Below the pieces are notes generated by a model. It made no database searches. It was not told the DNA's origin and was given only the letters and a program-made list of their open reading frames with translations. A DNA stretch of 64,000 bases from Argyresthia goedartella (Eukaryota > Arthropoda > Insecta > Lepidoptera > Argyresthiidae). The stretch is taken from the NCBI GenBank assembly GCA_949825045.1, contig OX463827.1, positions 7,028,501 to 7,092,500 of the forward strand, read 5' to 3'. The position numbers were made by a program, and so were the translations under genes. Positions 1 through 11,226 of the stretch are shown here, piece by piece. The stretch's first letter is position 1, and each line of letters begins with the position of its first letter.

Positions 1-1555
1 GACGAACTAGAGGTACTTATTCTGGGTCTGAAAAACACATGTGCAGTGGGTTGGGATCAAATCTCAAACTGAATCCTTAAACTGAACAAGAATTTCTTCA
101 TTCCTCCCTGAACCCATATTTTTAACATGTGCCTCTCAAACGGCGTTTTTCCTAGGACCTTGAAGAGATATGGTGCTCCCCATCCACAAGTCTGGTGACA
201 GGGACTGTGTTAATAACTACCGGCCTATTTCAATACTTCCATCAATTTCCAAATTGCTTGAGCGCATAATCAACTCAAGACTAGTCAACTACTTCGAAAG
301 CAATAAACTCTTGTCGACGTCACAATTTGGTTTTCGCAAAAGTATTTCCACTGGCGATGCAGTTCACGAACTGACTGATTATATTACAAAAAATCTTGAT
401 GAAGGCAATAATGTAATAGGTATCTTTCTGGACTTCGCCAAAGCATTTGACACGGTCTCTGTACCCATTCTCCTGGCAAAATTGGACCGAATGGGAATCC
501 GCGGAGTCCAACTCAAACTACTGGAGGACTACCTCACCGCTAGGTCTCAGTTTGTGAGGATAAGTAATTATCAAAGCAGCGATTTACCCATCTCCTACGG
601 TGTACCACAGGGTAGCATTCTGGGTCCGACTCTATTTCTTGCTTACATCAACGACCTATGCGAACTGAATCCTGCTCAGGGAAAAGTTATAACTTATGCG
701 GATGACACGGCTCTGCCCTTCTCATCAAAAACGTGGGAAGATACTTTTAATGTTGCACAGGCTGGTTTCAATAGAGCAACTTCTTGGCTAAGGGAAAACT
801 TATTAACCTTAAATGCAGATAAAACTAAGTTTTTATCTTTCTCAATTCGAAATACCCATAATACAAATGGAGTACTTTTGGCTCATTGTTGTCCTGACCC
901 ATCTCTAAATTCATGCTCATGTCCTGCTCTGGTAAAAACCGCCAGCATTAGGTATCTTGGGGTAATAATAGATCAAAATCTTGGATTTAGACCCCATATT
1001 GATATGATTAGTGGCAGGATTCGAAAACTCATATATGTCTTCAAAACCCTACGACATGTTGCTGACGGTACATTGATGAAAAGTGTCTACCTTGCACTTT
1101 GTCAATCTATTTTGGCATACTGCATCACGTCGTGGGGCGGAGTTCCCAAGACCACGCTTTTATATTTAGAGAGAGCACAAAGGGTAATCTTAAAGGTCTG
1201 CACTTTCCGTCCATTCTTTTACCCTACTGAACTTCTTTTCAGGTCATGTAATGTTCTTACAGTTAGACAACTCTTTGTTTACTTTACCATATTGAAACAG
1301 CACTCACTTATGACATTTGATCCCAAATTATTGATCAAGCGCCGTAACGATAGGGTGTGTCCACAACCTAAAACTTTCCGGACCTCCTTTGCTCACAGAT
1401 TCTTCCCTTTCCTTGGACCTTTGCTGTATAATAAAATCAATAGAAAAATAGACATTTACTCTCTTACCACCTATCATTTCAAGAAAACCATTTTTTATAC
1501 TCTTCAAATTCTGAATTATGACCAAACAGAACAACTACTTATGACTATAGATTAG
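1..1555 (+). pseudogene. LINE reverse transcriptase, 5'-truncated, Jockey/R1-like group
   Basis: Reverse transcriptase of a non-LTR retrotransposon. The open stretch 170-1555 encodes 461 residues beginning inside the fingers domain (LPIHKSGD, then NNYRPISILP). It continues through FLDFAKAFDTV (motif A), GVPQGSILGP (motif B) and YADDTAL (catalytic motif C, near 693), then the thumb and C-terminal region. Upstream, bases 1-69 read in another frame as a weakened N-terminal block ending in GWDQIS before a TGA. Bases 115-165 give a block like IFN..LSNGVFP in that same first frame, so at least one frameshift lies near 160-170. No endonuclease domain is present, which is the usual 5' truncation of a LINE. 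The RT itself has no internal stop. The clade is inferred from motifs only. Confidence 0.85.
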
Positions 1556-2049
1556 GTGCTAAACATCAATCTTACCTCTTATATTAATTCCTGATAATAA
1601 TAATATGTGTACTTTTTGTAATTGAATCTGTCTTACTTTGTTTTGCACTCCTTGACATTATTAAATATATTAAAGAGTATGGTACCAAAAAGCATATCAA
1701 GTGCCTGTAAACTCCTCACCACACACCCTCTAACACACACTCATTCACACTCACGATATTCAAAGAGAGGTCTCTCTTATACTCACCAAGGCCTTAAGCC
1801 TATGTAAATTTTGCTCCCTTTTGTAGTTTATTTTACCTGATTTAGCTGTACTTGGTCTAATGAATAACAGGTACAAATTTTTCGTAATGTATAGCACTTA
1901 TACTGTAATTATTAGGAAGAGCGATGAATCCTGAAATACAGGTTAACCACCTAGCTCAGGTTCAGATGTTTTCTGTTTTTACTAGAGTTCAAATAATGCT
2001 TTACATGTATTAATTAAGCTCAAACATATTCTAGTGTAATACCTTGTAA
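1556..2049. other. Non-coding 3' flank of the first LINE
   Basis: AT-rich sequence after the RT stop codon, with an ACACACTC-like low-complexity patch near 1725-1755. It probably includes the LINE 3' UTR. I see no clear poly(A) or microsatellite tail marking its end, and no gene. Confidence 0.5.
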
Positions 2050-2430
2050 TTTTTGTAATTTCTTTATTGTACTACACAAAACAGTCATACAGATAACTTA
2101 TAATAGAAAAAAAAACATGTACAAAGGCGAGCTTATCTCTCAAAAGAGATTTCTTCCAGCAAACCAAGATGGTAGGAGAGGTGATGGTTGAGCGGGGGAA
2201 GACCTGCGCGTACAATAAAACTCTATAAATACTACGACTAATATATACTACAAACAGTAAGTATTATACTGATAACCCTAATTGCTAAAAATAGACTGCA
2301 TACACAATTACTTAAATAACACGTAAAAATATGAATAAACCGTATAATAAACTAATACATACAAATATATATATATATATATATATTATCTAACTGGAAA
2401 GGGAGAGATAGTGCTTCTTTAGCCGGTTTT
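2050..2430 (-). repeat. LINE family T 3' tail (copy 1)
   Basis: First of nine related minus-strand LINE tails in this window, called family T here. The plus strand shows CTTTATTGTACTAC, then GTACAAAGGCGAGCTTATCT, then a short hairpin (ATCTCT/AGAGAT) and TTCTTCCAGCAAACC. Near 2400-2430 the reverse strand retains the last residues of the RT C-terminus, as in the longer copies at 18511 and 48570. A run of AT dinucleotides (about 2363-2387) sits inside it. Confidence 0.8.
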
Positions 2431-2873
2431 TGAATATATATTTGAATATTTGAATATACCTCGTTATGATAAATAAATAAATAAATAATAAAAAAAAAAC
2501 AATAATAATAATAAGATTTATGTTGTAAAATTTTCAAGAATAAACGATTATTATTATTATTATTTTACTATAACGCAATATTATATGTAATTACGAATAA
2601 TAAAAGAAAAAAAAGTTTTTAAACAAGACGGCTGGCAATAGTTTTTTTTATATTTTACTAGTTTCCTTTAATATTATATGAAAGTCTTATAGTACAGCAT
2701 AGAAATCGGATTAATAATAAATAGTAACATCTAATAGCGATAATATATACTAATTTTCTACCTTGCTCTTATCTTAGGGATACCTGTAATGATTAGTAGA
2801 TGTAGGGACATCATAGTTTGCATGAACGCCTGCAAGATTTCAAAGGCAGAAATAGTATAATGTTGTAATAAAT
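2431..2873. repeat. AT-rich spacer with simple repeats
   Basis: Tracts of AAAT (about 2468-2490), AAT and ATT (about 2500-2566) in strongly AT-rich DNA. This is where the left LTR of the Copia element should lie. I compared it by eye with the sequence after the Copia RNase H (17229 onward) and saw no match, so the left LTR is missing or unrecognisable. Confidence 0.6.
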
Positions 2874-3660
2874 ATGTCGGAAAGTAAGAATCAAAATTTT
2901 GCACATGAAAAATTACGTGGACGGGAAAATTACGTCGAATGGAAATTTGTTATGAAAAATGCATTGATTCACGACAATTTATGGATCTGTATCAGTGGTT
3001 ACGGTGCGGATGATAAAACAACGTCCGAAGTGAGAAATCGACGTGATGAAATAGCTAAATCTAAAATTTGCTTGGCCGTCGAAAAGTCATGTTTTTCTCA
3101 TTTAATGTCGGCGGAGACGGCAAAAGAAGCCTGGAATGCACTGGAACGTGCTTATGATGATAAGGGACTCGGTTCAAGAGTAAGAACTCTCCAGAACTTA
3201 TGCGCTGTCAAATTTGAAAACTTCGCGAACATGGAAGCTTACGTCAATGAATTTTTGTCATTAGCACAGCAATTGGCGAACATGAACAAGCCTGTTGACG
3301 ACGAGTTTCTTGGTGCGCTGATGCTCAAAGGTTTACCGACAGAGTATGAGCCCATGATCATGGCACAAGAGCATTCGGGAGCTGCCATCACATCTGATCT
3401 AGTCAAATCCAAACTGCTACAGGATCAACGTTGGACTACTCGTGGAGATTCGAGTGAGTGCTTATATTCTACCAGAAAAGGCACTACTACGAGTGACTCC
3501 TGGACGAGAAAAGCGCAGCAGCACAAGGAAGAAGCAAAAGCGAAGGATAGTTCTGATCAAAAGAGAGAACCGTGGTGCTGGAAATGCAGCAGAAAGGACA
3601 TCTGAAGAAAGACTGTCGGAACGAGAAGAGTTCTTCAGGAAACTTTGTGTCTGTAGACGA
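2874..3660 (+). pseudogene. Copia element gag (UBN2-type), frameshifted in zinc knuckle
   Basis: Nucleocapsid/capsid gene of a Ty1/Copia retrotransposon. The 243-codon open stretch 2874-3605 starts MSESKNQNF and has the typical Copia gag core: LRGRENYVEWKF, then AKEAWNALERAYDDKG, then LQNLCAVKFENFANMEAYV and LLKGLPTEYEPMI. Near its end the CCHC knuckle starts as CWKC and then shifts frame: KGHLKKDC is readable in the next frame at about 3594-3618. The gag-pol linker runs on to about 3660, where a SINE interrupts it. The ATG at 2874 fits the family start. The copy is dead because of the frameshift. Confidence 0.85.
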
Positions 3661-3922
3661 CCCGAATGGCCGAGTCGGCAGTAACCCTGCCTACGAAGCC
3701 AAGGGTCCCGGGTTCGAGTCCCGGTGGGGGCAAATACTTGTTTGATGAGAACAGATGTTTGTACCCTAGTCATGGTTGTTTATCTATCTATGTATAATAT
3801 TTATCTATATAAGTATGTGTATCGTTGTCTAATACCCAAGATACAGGGAATCCTAGTTTGGGGCTAGATCAATGTGTGTAAATAGTGTCCAAGGTATTAT
3901 TATTTTATTATTATTATTATTG
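3661..3922 (+). mobile_element. tRNA-derived SINE inserted in Copia gag-pol
   Basis: A pol III promoter head is visible: an A-box-like TGGCCGAGTCGG (about 3667-3678) and a perfect B box GGTTCGAGTCC (about 3711-3721). A body containing AGTTTGGGGCTAGATCAATG and an ATT-rich tail (about 3897-3920) follow. This is the layout of a tRNA-headed lepidopteran SINE. The flanks GTAGACGAC and GTTGACAGC could be a degraded 9-bp target duplication. The head is not a working tRNA gene, because no cloverleaf closes around it. Related but diverged copies lie at 54085 and 58800. Confidence 0.85.
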
Positions 3923-3924
3923 TT

Positions 3925-6407
3925 GACAGCATTCAGTACTAGTACGGGCTCGGAATCTTCGTGGTACATAGAATCAGGTGCGACAAATTGCATGAATGGC
4001 AGGCGCGATTTGCTGACAGACTTTAAATCGCGTGGTGGTTTCGTCACCATTGCTAGTAGAGAGAAACTTCAGTGTACAGGTATAGGTAACGTTATGTTGT
4101 CGGATGACACGACGTTGACTGATGTGTTGTTTATACCTAAGCTGTCTGTGAATCTTATATCTGTTTCCCAATTGATTAAGAACGGCTGTACTGTAAATTT
4201 TGATACTAAGGGTTGTACAATTTCAAATTTGAGCAATGTTTTGATTAAGGCAAATGACGTAGGAGGTGCATATAAACTTCAGACCTGCAGTCTAAGGGCG
4301 AATCTAACGATTAGCACTGCAACTTGGCATCAAAGACTTGGTCACTTGAGCGGCCATAATATGAAGCTTTTGAGGCAGGGACTTGCTGATGACATTAGTT
4401 TTCAGGAGGACCCTTGTAAAGATGTTGCTTGTGAGGTTTGTTTGAAAGGAAAGCAAGCCCGTTTTCCTTTTCCTAGCAATCCTGAGAAGTCTGTGGCTGC
4501 AAAACGGTTGGATTTAATCCATACCGATTTGTGTGGTCCGTTGCCGGTGAATTCGCTTGGATGCAAAAGGTACATCCTGACGTTCTTGGATGATCATTCG
4601 AGGAAGGTGTTCGTGTACTTCCTGAAGCGTAAGAGCGAGGTGAGTGAATACACTAAAAACTTTATTAAGCTAGTGGAAACACAAACTGGTGATAAAATCA
4701 AGGTTTTGAGGTCGGATAACGGGACGGAGTATGTAAATAGGGACCTTGAAGACTTTTTGAGGTTAAGGGAATTGTCCACCAGGTAACTGTGCCGTACAGT
4801 CCGCAACAGAATGCCTGCGCGGAGCGGCTGAACAGGACGCTCCTGGAAAAAGTAAGGTGCCTGTTATACACTTCAAACGTAGACCACAAATTTTGGGCAG
4901 AAGCTGCCAACACTGCAGCTCATTTAGTGAATGTGTCACCTTCGAAAAGGTTCTCGGGGAAAATTCCTAAGGAGGCCTGGACCGGTAAAAAGGTGAGCTT
5001 GAAACACTTACGAGTGTTTGGCTGCGAAGCTTATGCTCACATTGATAAAGTGAAGCGGAATAAGCTGGAACCAAAGAGCAAGCGTTGTATATTTCTTGGA
5101 TATGAGAACAATGGGTATAGGCTCTACGATTTGGCGATAAATGAAGTTTTTAGTAGTCGTGACGTTGTTTTCAATGAAACAATATTTCCAGGTGTCAAGA
5201 GCAAGCGGTCCGTGGAGTATTCTTTCCGACAAGTGACGACGGTGTCATTGATGACGAGAGTCACGTGGAAGATGAGCCTGAGGTTGAGCTTGAGGCGGAA
5301 AATGCGGAGTTACCGTTCCCACAGAATGTAAAGATTCAGGTTGAGGCGGAGAGGCCGGCAGTGCCTGAAGTTTGGTTCGAGGCGAACGAGCAGGTACCCA
5401 GCTCATCTACTGATACAGGCGGTAGACTACGGGAGCCACATGCAGATGGACCTGCCTTTAATTTACGCCCTAGAATACCGAGGACAATGTCTGCACTCGA
5501 GATAGAGTTGAATGAGCCGACAACTGTCAAGGAGGCTTTGCAATCGAGCGATAGCAAGCTATGGCGGCAAGCTATGCAAGACGAGATTGACTCATTCAAT
5601 AAACATGAAGCTTGGGAGCTCGTTGACAGACCGGTGGATAAGAACATTGTCAAGAATCGGTGGCTGTTTAAAATTAAACGCGACGTGAATGGAAAAATAG
5701 CGTGTTACAGAGCGCGATTAGTTGCGAAGGGGTTTACCCAAAAGTTCGGAATTGACTACTTGGATACGTACTCTCCAGTTGTTCGGCATAGTTCGTTGAG
5801 AATGTTGCTGTCTCTTGCGGTGGAGCTAGATCTGAAGACTGATCACCTTGACGTTAAAACTGCCTTCTTGAATGGTAACATGAGCGAGGAGATATGTCAC
5901 ATCCGGAAGGATTTATAAGACAAGGCGATGAGCATTAAGTCTACAGACTCAAGAAAGCCGTGTATGGTTTAAAGCAGGCGTCTCGTGCCTGGTACGATAA
6001 GGTAAAGCAAGTTTTACTCAAATAGAAGTTCACGCAGAGTAAGCATGAGAGCTGCATCTTCAGTCGTCGAGTGGGTAAGCGAACCATTATTATGGCATTA
6101 TATGTAGATGATTTTTCGTTTTCTACGATTGTGACGAGCTTGCTAAAAAGCTGAAAACGTCATTGAAGTCACACTTTACTATTAAGGAGTTAGGTGAGGT
6201 TAAACATATGCTAGGCATTAAAGTAGATCGTACTAGTAGTGAGTTGAAGCTGAGTCAGAAAAACTATTTTGAAAAGTTGCTTGAACGTTTCGGTATGAGT
6301 CACTGTAAAGGCGCAAAGGCTCCCTTGGATGTAGGTCTGAAGTTTTCTGATAGCACTAACCACGATAGTAGATTACCATATCAGGAATTGATAGGATCTT
6401 TAATGTA
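3925..6407 (+). pseudogene. Copia element pol, part 1: protease/integrase/reverse transcriptase
   Basis: Copia polyprotein read in several frames. In order: a protease remnant (WYIESGAT, whose expected aspartate is E, near 3970); the GAG-pre-integrase zinc site (H..H then C..C, 4330-4450); and an integrase core with HTDLCGPLPV, TFLDDHSRK and RSDNGTEY. A 1-base shift near 4765 precedes PYSPQQNACAERLNRT, which holds the catalytic E. The RT follows: NRWLFKIKRD, ARLVAKGFTQ and DVKTAFLNG (5265-5918), then GLKQASRAW, YVDD (about 6099-6110) and the palm C-terminus to 6407. Stops and shifts lie near 4785, 5235, 5916-6160 and elsewhere. A DNA transposon splits the codon at 6406. The frame resumes exactly at 16603. 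Confidence 0.9.
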
Positions 6408-6432
6408 CAGATGTAGTGAATAATCCTTTCCT
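6408..6432 (+). repeat. Left terminal inverted repeat of DD82E transposon
   Basis: 25 bp, the exact reverse complement of 16576-16600. It starts CAGATGTAG directly after a TA dinucleotide. Confidence 0.95.
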
Positions 6433-6729
6433 TTCGTATTATGTCGCAAATGTTCGTTTTTGTCTTACTACTTTACTCGCACTCAGTACCCATCGAGACA
6501 ACGTAGGGAACGGTCGCATTGCAAGAGGAAGTATCTATATAGAGTAGTTTATACCAGATAAATATTTTGTTGATTTTTATGTTAGATTTTGTGATAAACT
6601 TCATGGACTCGTGTATTAATGCAGGCCACCTATATTTTTTTTTTGACTTTACATTTCACTCTTGTCTGTCATTTTTGTAAATAATAAACATTGATTTTAT
6701 TCGATCCACATTAACAATTTATAACAGAC

Positions 6730-7860
6730 ATGCCGAAAGCACTAAGAAAAGGGAAATGTTTAGATCGGCAAGCCTGCGAAGTTATTTTCAATATTTATTT
6801 ATATTTCTTAACTGAAAATGATAAATTCAAACATACCAACTATACTGCTTACTTTTGTAAAGTTCAAAAGCGAGTTTCGGAGGCTAGTGGAATTTCTCAA
6901 CGAACAGTAAATAAAATATTGCAAAAAGAATACATAAATCAATCCACCTCCAATAGTCCGAAGTCGGCAAAGTTGGGTAGACCAAATAAATTATTTTGTC
7001 TAGGTCTTGACGATTTTGACTACAACGTTATACGTCGATTAGTGTATAATTTCCTTTGATATACAAACAAGTACCTACAATTAAAGCCCTGAAGTCCAAG
7101 TTATCCGAAGCCATAAATTTTAAGGGATGTGACTTTACGCTAAGAAAAATTCTTAGAAAAATGGGATTTCGGTATAAAAAAGTTGAAAACAACAGAAAAT
7201 TACTTATCGAGATAGATGATGTTCGTTTAAAAAGAGTAAAGTTTTAAGCCGCGATAAAAAAGTACAGATTGCAAGGGAGAGAGATTGTTTATATGGATGA
7301 AACATACATCCACACCTCACATTTGGCCGGTAAAAGCTGGGCTGACTCGTCAGAAAACGGAGTGAAACAGTTAATTTCTAAAGGACAACTTCTTATAATA
7401 GTGCACGCTGGTAGTAGAAAGGGGTTTATACCTGGGGCATTGTTAATGTATCAGTCTACTGATAAAACAGGTGACTATCACAACGCGATGAACAATGAAA
7501 ACTATGAAAAATGGCTTCGTAATCAACTCATTCCAAACTTAGCTCCACATTCGGTACTAGTAGTAGATAATGCTGCATATCATAATAAGTACTAAGAAAA
7601 ACCTCCTAATTCAAATACCAGGAAGCAAGACATGATTGATTGGCTATCTAAACATAACATTCCGATTGATCCGTCATTAACAAAACTTGAAATATATGAA
7701 ATTATTTGCAAGTACAAACAAGACTTTGTAGAATACTCTATAGATAAACTTATGAACGAATATGGACACAGTGTACTAAGATTGCCACCATATCATCCTG
7801 ATTTAAATCCGATTGAAAACATATGATGTCAAATAAAGGGATACGTATCCAAAAGAAACA
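6730..7860 (+). pseudogene. DD82E transposase, N-terminal and catalytic part
   Basis: Transposase that would cut and join transposon ends. ATG at 6730. A helix-turn-helix-like region (VSEASGISQRTVNKIL) spans about residues 42-57. A frameshift near 7056 is followed by the second DNA-binding region (KGCDFTLRKILRKMGFRYKK) and the RNase H-like catalytic core. Catalytic residues: D in YMDETY (codon 7296-7298), D in VVDNAAYH (7566-7568) and E in NPIENI (7815-7817). The D-D gap is 89 residues and the D-E gap is 82, far more than the 34-41 of classic Tc1/mariner. In-frame stops lie at 7245-7247 (TAA), 7593-7595 (TAA) and 7824-7826 (TGA, where family members have W). The gypsy element splits the gene after 7860, and the frame continues at 15789. 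Confidence 0.88.
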
Positions 7861-9146
7861 TGTAGTGTTATGCTACTTACATGCCATTTTCCAGTCTGTT
7901 CAGCTGGATACTTGCTGAGCTGTACAGCTTGTTATTTTGTATCACCTTTATTTTCATAGGACCCTGTAACGTTTTAAACCATAAGAACACAATAACAAAT
8001 CATTTTCACTTCGTATTTTCATACTATCAGCACTGTTAAATCGATGTCGGAGGGTTTTACCTTTGGTGACCTTGTATTTGGCTTTCTCCGAAACTCTGCA
8101 ATCTCGGGCTTCGTGCGCGCTGGTGCGCTACCTTTTTATCTATCGCTGTTATGTAATTTTGGCTAGGATATCCTGTTGTTTTTTTTCTATTACGAGCCTG
8201 AAACCAAAATCTGACATATTGCTATGTCGTTGTTTATCTGGTTGTCATGGCAATGTCCATTCAAACTCGTTAGCGGTCGGATATGTTTACTTCAATATTT
8301 TCACAAAAATACTTTTTTCCTCTTGGCCATTCACAAAAATTGCTTTTAATTTAAATAATTTTTAGAACTCTCCAAAAAGGGTATAAGAGCGGAACATTTC
8401 TGAAATTCGAGAGTCTCACTTCAGCTTTTGATCAAGAAGCATCACCTAAAGGCCTTATCCCGGGGCCGCACTGCCCCGGGATCCTGCGAGCCTCTGCTGC
8501 TACGCCTCCTGTCTTCTACAGCTTTCCAACCAGAGAGATAATAAGAGGCCAGGGAAGAACCTTGAAGAATCTGTTAAAAGAAGTGACTTTTACTGTGCAT
8601 CCTATTTGATCCCTTCTGGAAGGAGAGGCTCCTCTGGTGCGTCCCACCTCCCTTGGGTCGTCCGTCGTAGACTCCTGGCCGACACTTGGCGGGCCTCTAC
8701 CCTGGCCGGCGCTTCGTGGGTCTCTACTTCACCTGCCCGTCGGTGACTTCTGGCCGACACTTTGCGGGCTTCTACCCTGGCCGGCGCTTCACTACCAGGG
8801 CCACTACTTCTTCTGCCCGTCGGTGTCTTCAGGACACTGATGACCGATTGGCCGCCAGCCACGCTCTCCAACTGCAACTGTTACATCGCCCACCAGTGCC
8901 TCTACTGACCGGCTCGCCAGACGTCTACTGCTTCATCGACCTCCTACTCTCCGTGTCCTCCGCTTCCTTGTTTTTATCTGGATACCTGTATTTTTTATAA
9001 AACCTGTCTCACTTCATCCACCCTCATCTTCCTATCATTTTTCTAAATAGTCATTGTATATACACATAATAAACTGTCATTTCTAAATTCTATCCTGGTT
9101 GTTGTTTCTTGTTAGGTTCTGGTTAGGTTCATATCGTTATCCGACA
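7861..9146 (+). repeat. Gypsy left LTR
   Basis: 1286 bp. It contains a TATA box (GTATAAGAG, about 8381-8389), an initiator-like TCACTTC about 30 bases on, and a perfect hairpin at 8458-8481. A GC-rich stretch holds two tandem copies of a roughly 75-bp unit (about 8684-8830, CTACCCTGGCCGGCGCTTC in each). AATAAA lies near 9068. Open frames over the GC-rich part are probably not genes. Confidence 0.93.
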
Positions 9147-9149
9147 TTT

Positions 9150-9162
9150 TGGCGCCCAACGT
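9150..9162 (+). promoter_or_regulatory. Gypsy primer binding site, tRNA-Lys-like
   Basis: TGGCGCCCAACGT lies three bases after the LTR end. TGGCGCCC is complementary to the 3' end of lysine tRNAs used as primers by several retroelements. The assignment is from memory of that octamer. Confidence 0.7.
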
Positions 9163-9396
9163 AAAAGTTCTTCTTCACCCTTCACCTTTTCTGCGCCTTG
9201 TCTCTTTCCCTTTGATTTGCTTTCTCTTTCGCTCTTAAATCTTTATCTAATCATCCTTTTCATATTTTCCAAATTCTAAAACAAAACTTCATCTAGTTTT
9301 TCAACTCATTTGGATTATATTTAGGCCTACATTTAACTTATATTACTTCACTTCACTTCACTTCTATAACACTTAACTATACACTTATCTATAACA

Positions 9397-10869
9397 ATGG
9401 AAAGGGTTATTAAGTACGAATTCCTTAACAAGGCCGAGCTCGAATACGAAGTAAAGATTAGATGTGAGGAACCAGCTAATACTGTTTTGCTTCTTAAAAT
9501 ACAGGTTTTGCATTTAGTTGCGAATTCTCACCCTGAAGATATTCTAACTTCTCCAGTTCCGATTGAGGATGACTTGTCTCAAATTGGTTCTACTCTGACT
9601 TACCTGGATTGTAAAATTGAAAAATTTTTACAAGGTGAAACCAAATACTTACGATTAATAGAAACTTTTATTAATCATGTTTTTTACAGATTGGAGCGAA
9701 TAGATACTGACTTACATCCAGACTCTAAAGCTAGTTTCGATACTTTGAAGATGAAATTTGACGCTATTTCTAAACAATTCGAATCCTTGACTCCACCTTC
9801 AACTGCAAATGACTCTCCATCACTTCCTGCTGACCCGACTGTCATGGAACCCCCTCTTGTTTCTCAAACTTCTGTACAGACCCATACCCCGTATCCTCCA
9901 CCACCACCTCAATCTTTCCCTCCAACTAACGTCTTCAAAGATCTGAAAAGACACACCTTCAATGGTAAAAGCTGTCCAAGATCCTTTCTTCAAAAACTTG
10001 AAGAATATAGCTTAGCTCGTGGCTTGTCCAAGGACTTGTTGATTTCTCAGGCGTTCGAAATTTTCACCAACAATGCCCTTCATTGGTTCAGATTTAAATA
10101 TAATCAGAATCCAAACTTAACTTGGAACGAACTTTCTTCTTTACTAATCAAAGACTTTGGTGGTTTTGATTATGATCATAAACTTCTAGAAGCGATTAGG
10201 AATCGTACTCAAGGTCGTGATGAACCTATCGTCATCTATATTTCCATCATGTCTGGAATGTTCGCTCGCCTTTCAAAAAGACTTTCTGAAACAGAACAAT
10301 TGGAGATTATTTTGAGAAATATTCGCCCATGTTATTCAGTCTTCGTAGCTCTAAAAGACATTGACTCTATCGATTCTCTTCTGGCCACTTGCCAAAACTA
10401 CGAAAAGTTCCTAGACAGAGACAAACAATTTAAAGAACCAAATTTGCAACAAAGTCCTCATGTTGCTGAATTCAACTACAAGCATTCCACTTCAAGTTCA
10501 GTTGAATCTGCAAACTCTTCTAATAACTCACGACCTTCTTCTCCCTTCATGAATAAATTCACTCCACCCTACAAATACCCTTCTAGACAAGTTAATAGTC
10601 TCTCTCAAACTGCAGCTCCCCAAGAAAGTTCTTTTTGCGTTCGCTGTCGTAAACTAGGTCATACTTTGAACAGTTGCACTCAACCACGATTCGTGATTTG
10701 TTTCAAATGTGGTCTTAAGGGTTTTAAAACTGCAGATTGCCCTACTTTTTCTCCCAAACCTAAAACTAGTACAAAAAAACTAACCGCTGACTTGAAAAGT
10801 AACTCAAACTTTGATAAGGACGAGTGGACTAATTGGATCAAAACAATTCAAAACTTCTTTGCTTGCTAA
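9397..10869 (+). CDS. Gypsy gag polyprotein
   Basis: Structural protein of the particle, 490 residues, uninterrupted. It has an N-terminal charged region (1-130), a proline-rich linker (about 135-185, runs of PPPPP), then a capsid domain of the retrotransposon Gag/Arc type (HTFNGKSCPRSFLQKLEEY to about 340, including LHWFRFKYNQNPNLTWNEL). Two adjacent zinc knuckles follow near the C-terminus: CVRCRKLGHTLNSC (complete CCHC) and CFKCGLKG followed by C (the usual histidine position is altered). The TAA at 10867 is followed in the same frame by the protease, so gag and protease are separated only by a stop. Confidence 0.9.
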   Translation: MERVIKYEFLNKAELEYEVKIRCEEPANTVLLLKIQVLHLVANSHPEDILTSPVPIEDDLSQIGSTLTYLDCKIEKFLQGETKYLRLIETFINHVFYRLERIDTDLHPDSKASFDTLKMKFDAISKQFESLTPPSTANDSPSLPADPTVMEPPLVSQTSVQTHTPYPPPPPQSFPPTNVFKDLKRHTFNGKSCPRSFLQKLEEYSLARGLSKDLLISQAFEIFTNNALHWFRFKYNQNPNLTWNELSSLLIKDFGGFDYDHKLLEAIRNRTQGRDEPIVIYISIMSGMFARLSKRLSETEQLEIILRNIRPCYSVFVALKDIDSIDSLLATCQNYEKFLDRDKQFKEPNLQQSPHVAEFNYKHSTSSSVESANSSNNSRPSSPFMNKFTPPYKYPSRQVNSLSQTAAPQESSFCVRCRKLGHTLNSCTQPRFVICFKCGLKGFKTADCPTFSPKPKTSTKKLTADLKSNSNFDKDEWTNWIKTIQNFFAC

Positions 10870-11226
10870 AAAATCTCTTCTACACTCTACTCCAAAGAAC
10901 AAGATCTTAATCGTCCATTCGTAAATGTCAAAATTTATGACTTAACTTTATCTGGTTTACTAGATTCTGGCAGCTCAGTAACTATTCTGGGTAATAATTC
11001 TCATTTGGAAATTCTTGAACTGGGCTGCAAACTTTTCAAGTCAGTTCTTATTACTGTCTCTACTGCTAATAATCAAAAGATTAATTCCTTGGGTTATTTT
11101 GACTTACCTGTCCATTTCAATAACGAAACTCACTTGATTAAAGCTTATGTTTTCCCTGAAATATTTCCTTCTCTAATACTAGGTATTGACTTTTGGAGAA
11201 AATTTAATCTTCTACCTAGACACTAA
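10870..11226 (+). pseudogene. Gypsy protease, downstream of gag stop
   Basis: Retroviral-type aspartic protease in the same frame as gag. The active site is LLDSGSSVTILG (about 10950-10990). The C-terminal block is SLILGIDFWRKFN (about 11170-11210), the usual ILG.DF motif. There is no start of its own, so production would need readthrough of the gag TAA or a lost frameshift. The frame closes at 11224-11226 and the sequence resumes one frame over, so it is disrupted relative to RT. Confidence 0.85.

Noticed and set aside
2440..2873. Copia left LTR
   Set aside because: No stretch resembles 17229-17365, and no primer binding site is seen before the gag start.
3667..3735. tRNA gene
   Set aside because: A and B boxes are present, but no closed acceptor stem or anticodon arm is seen, and the ATT tail marks a SINE.
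8602..9000. Overlapping open frames on both strands in the gypsy LTR (also at 15275-15638)
   Set aside because: They follow from the GC-rich tandem duplication. Both LTRs show the same frames and there is no protein motif.
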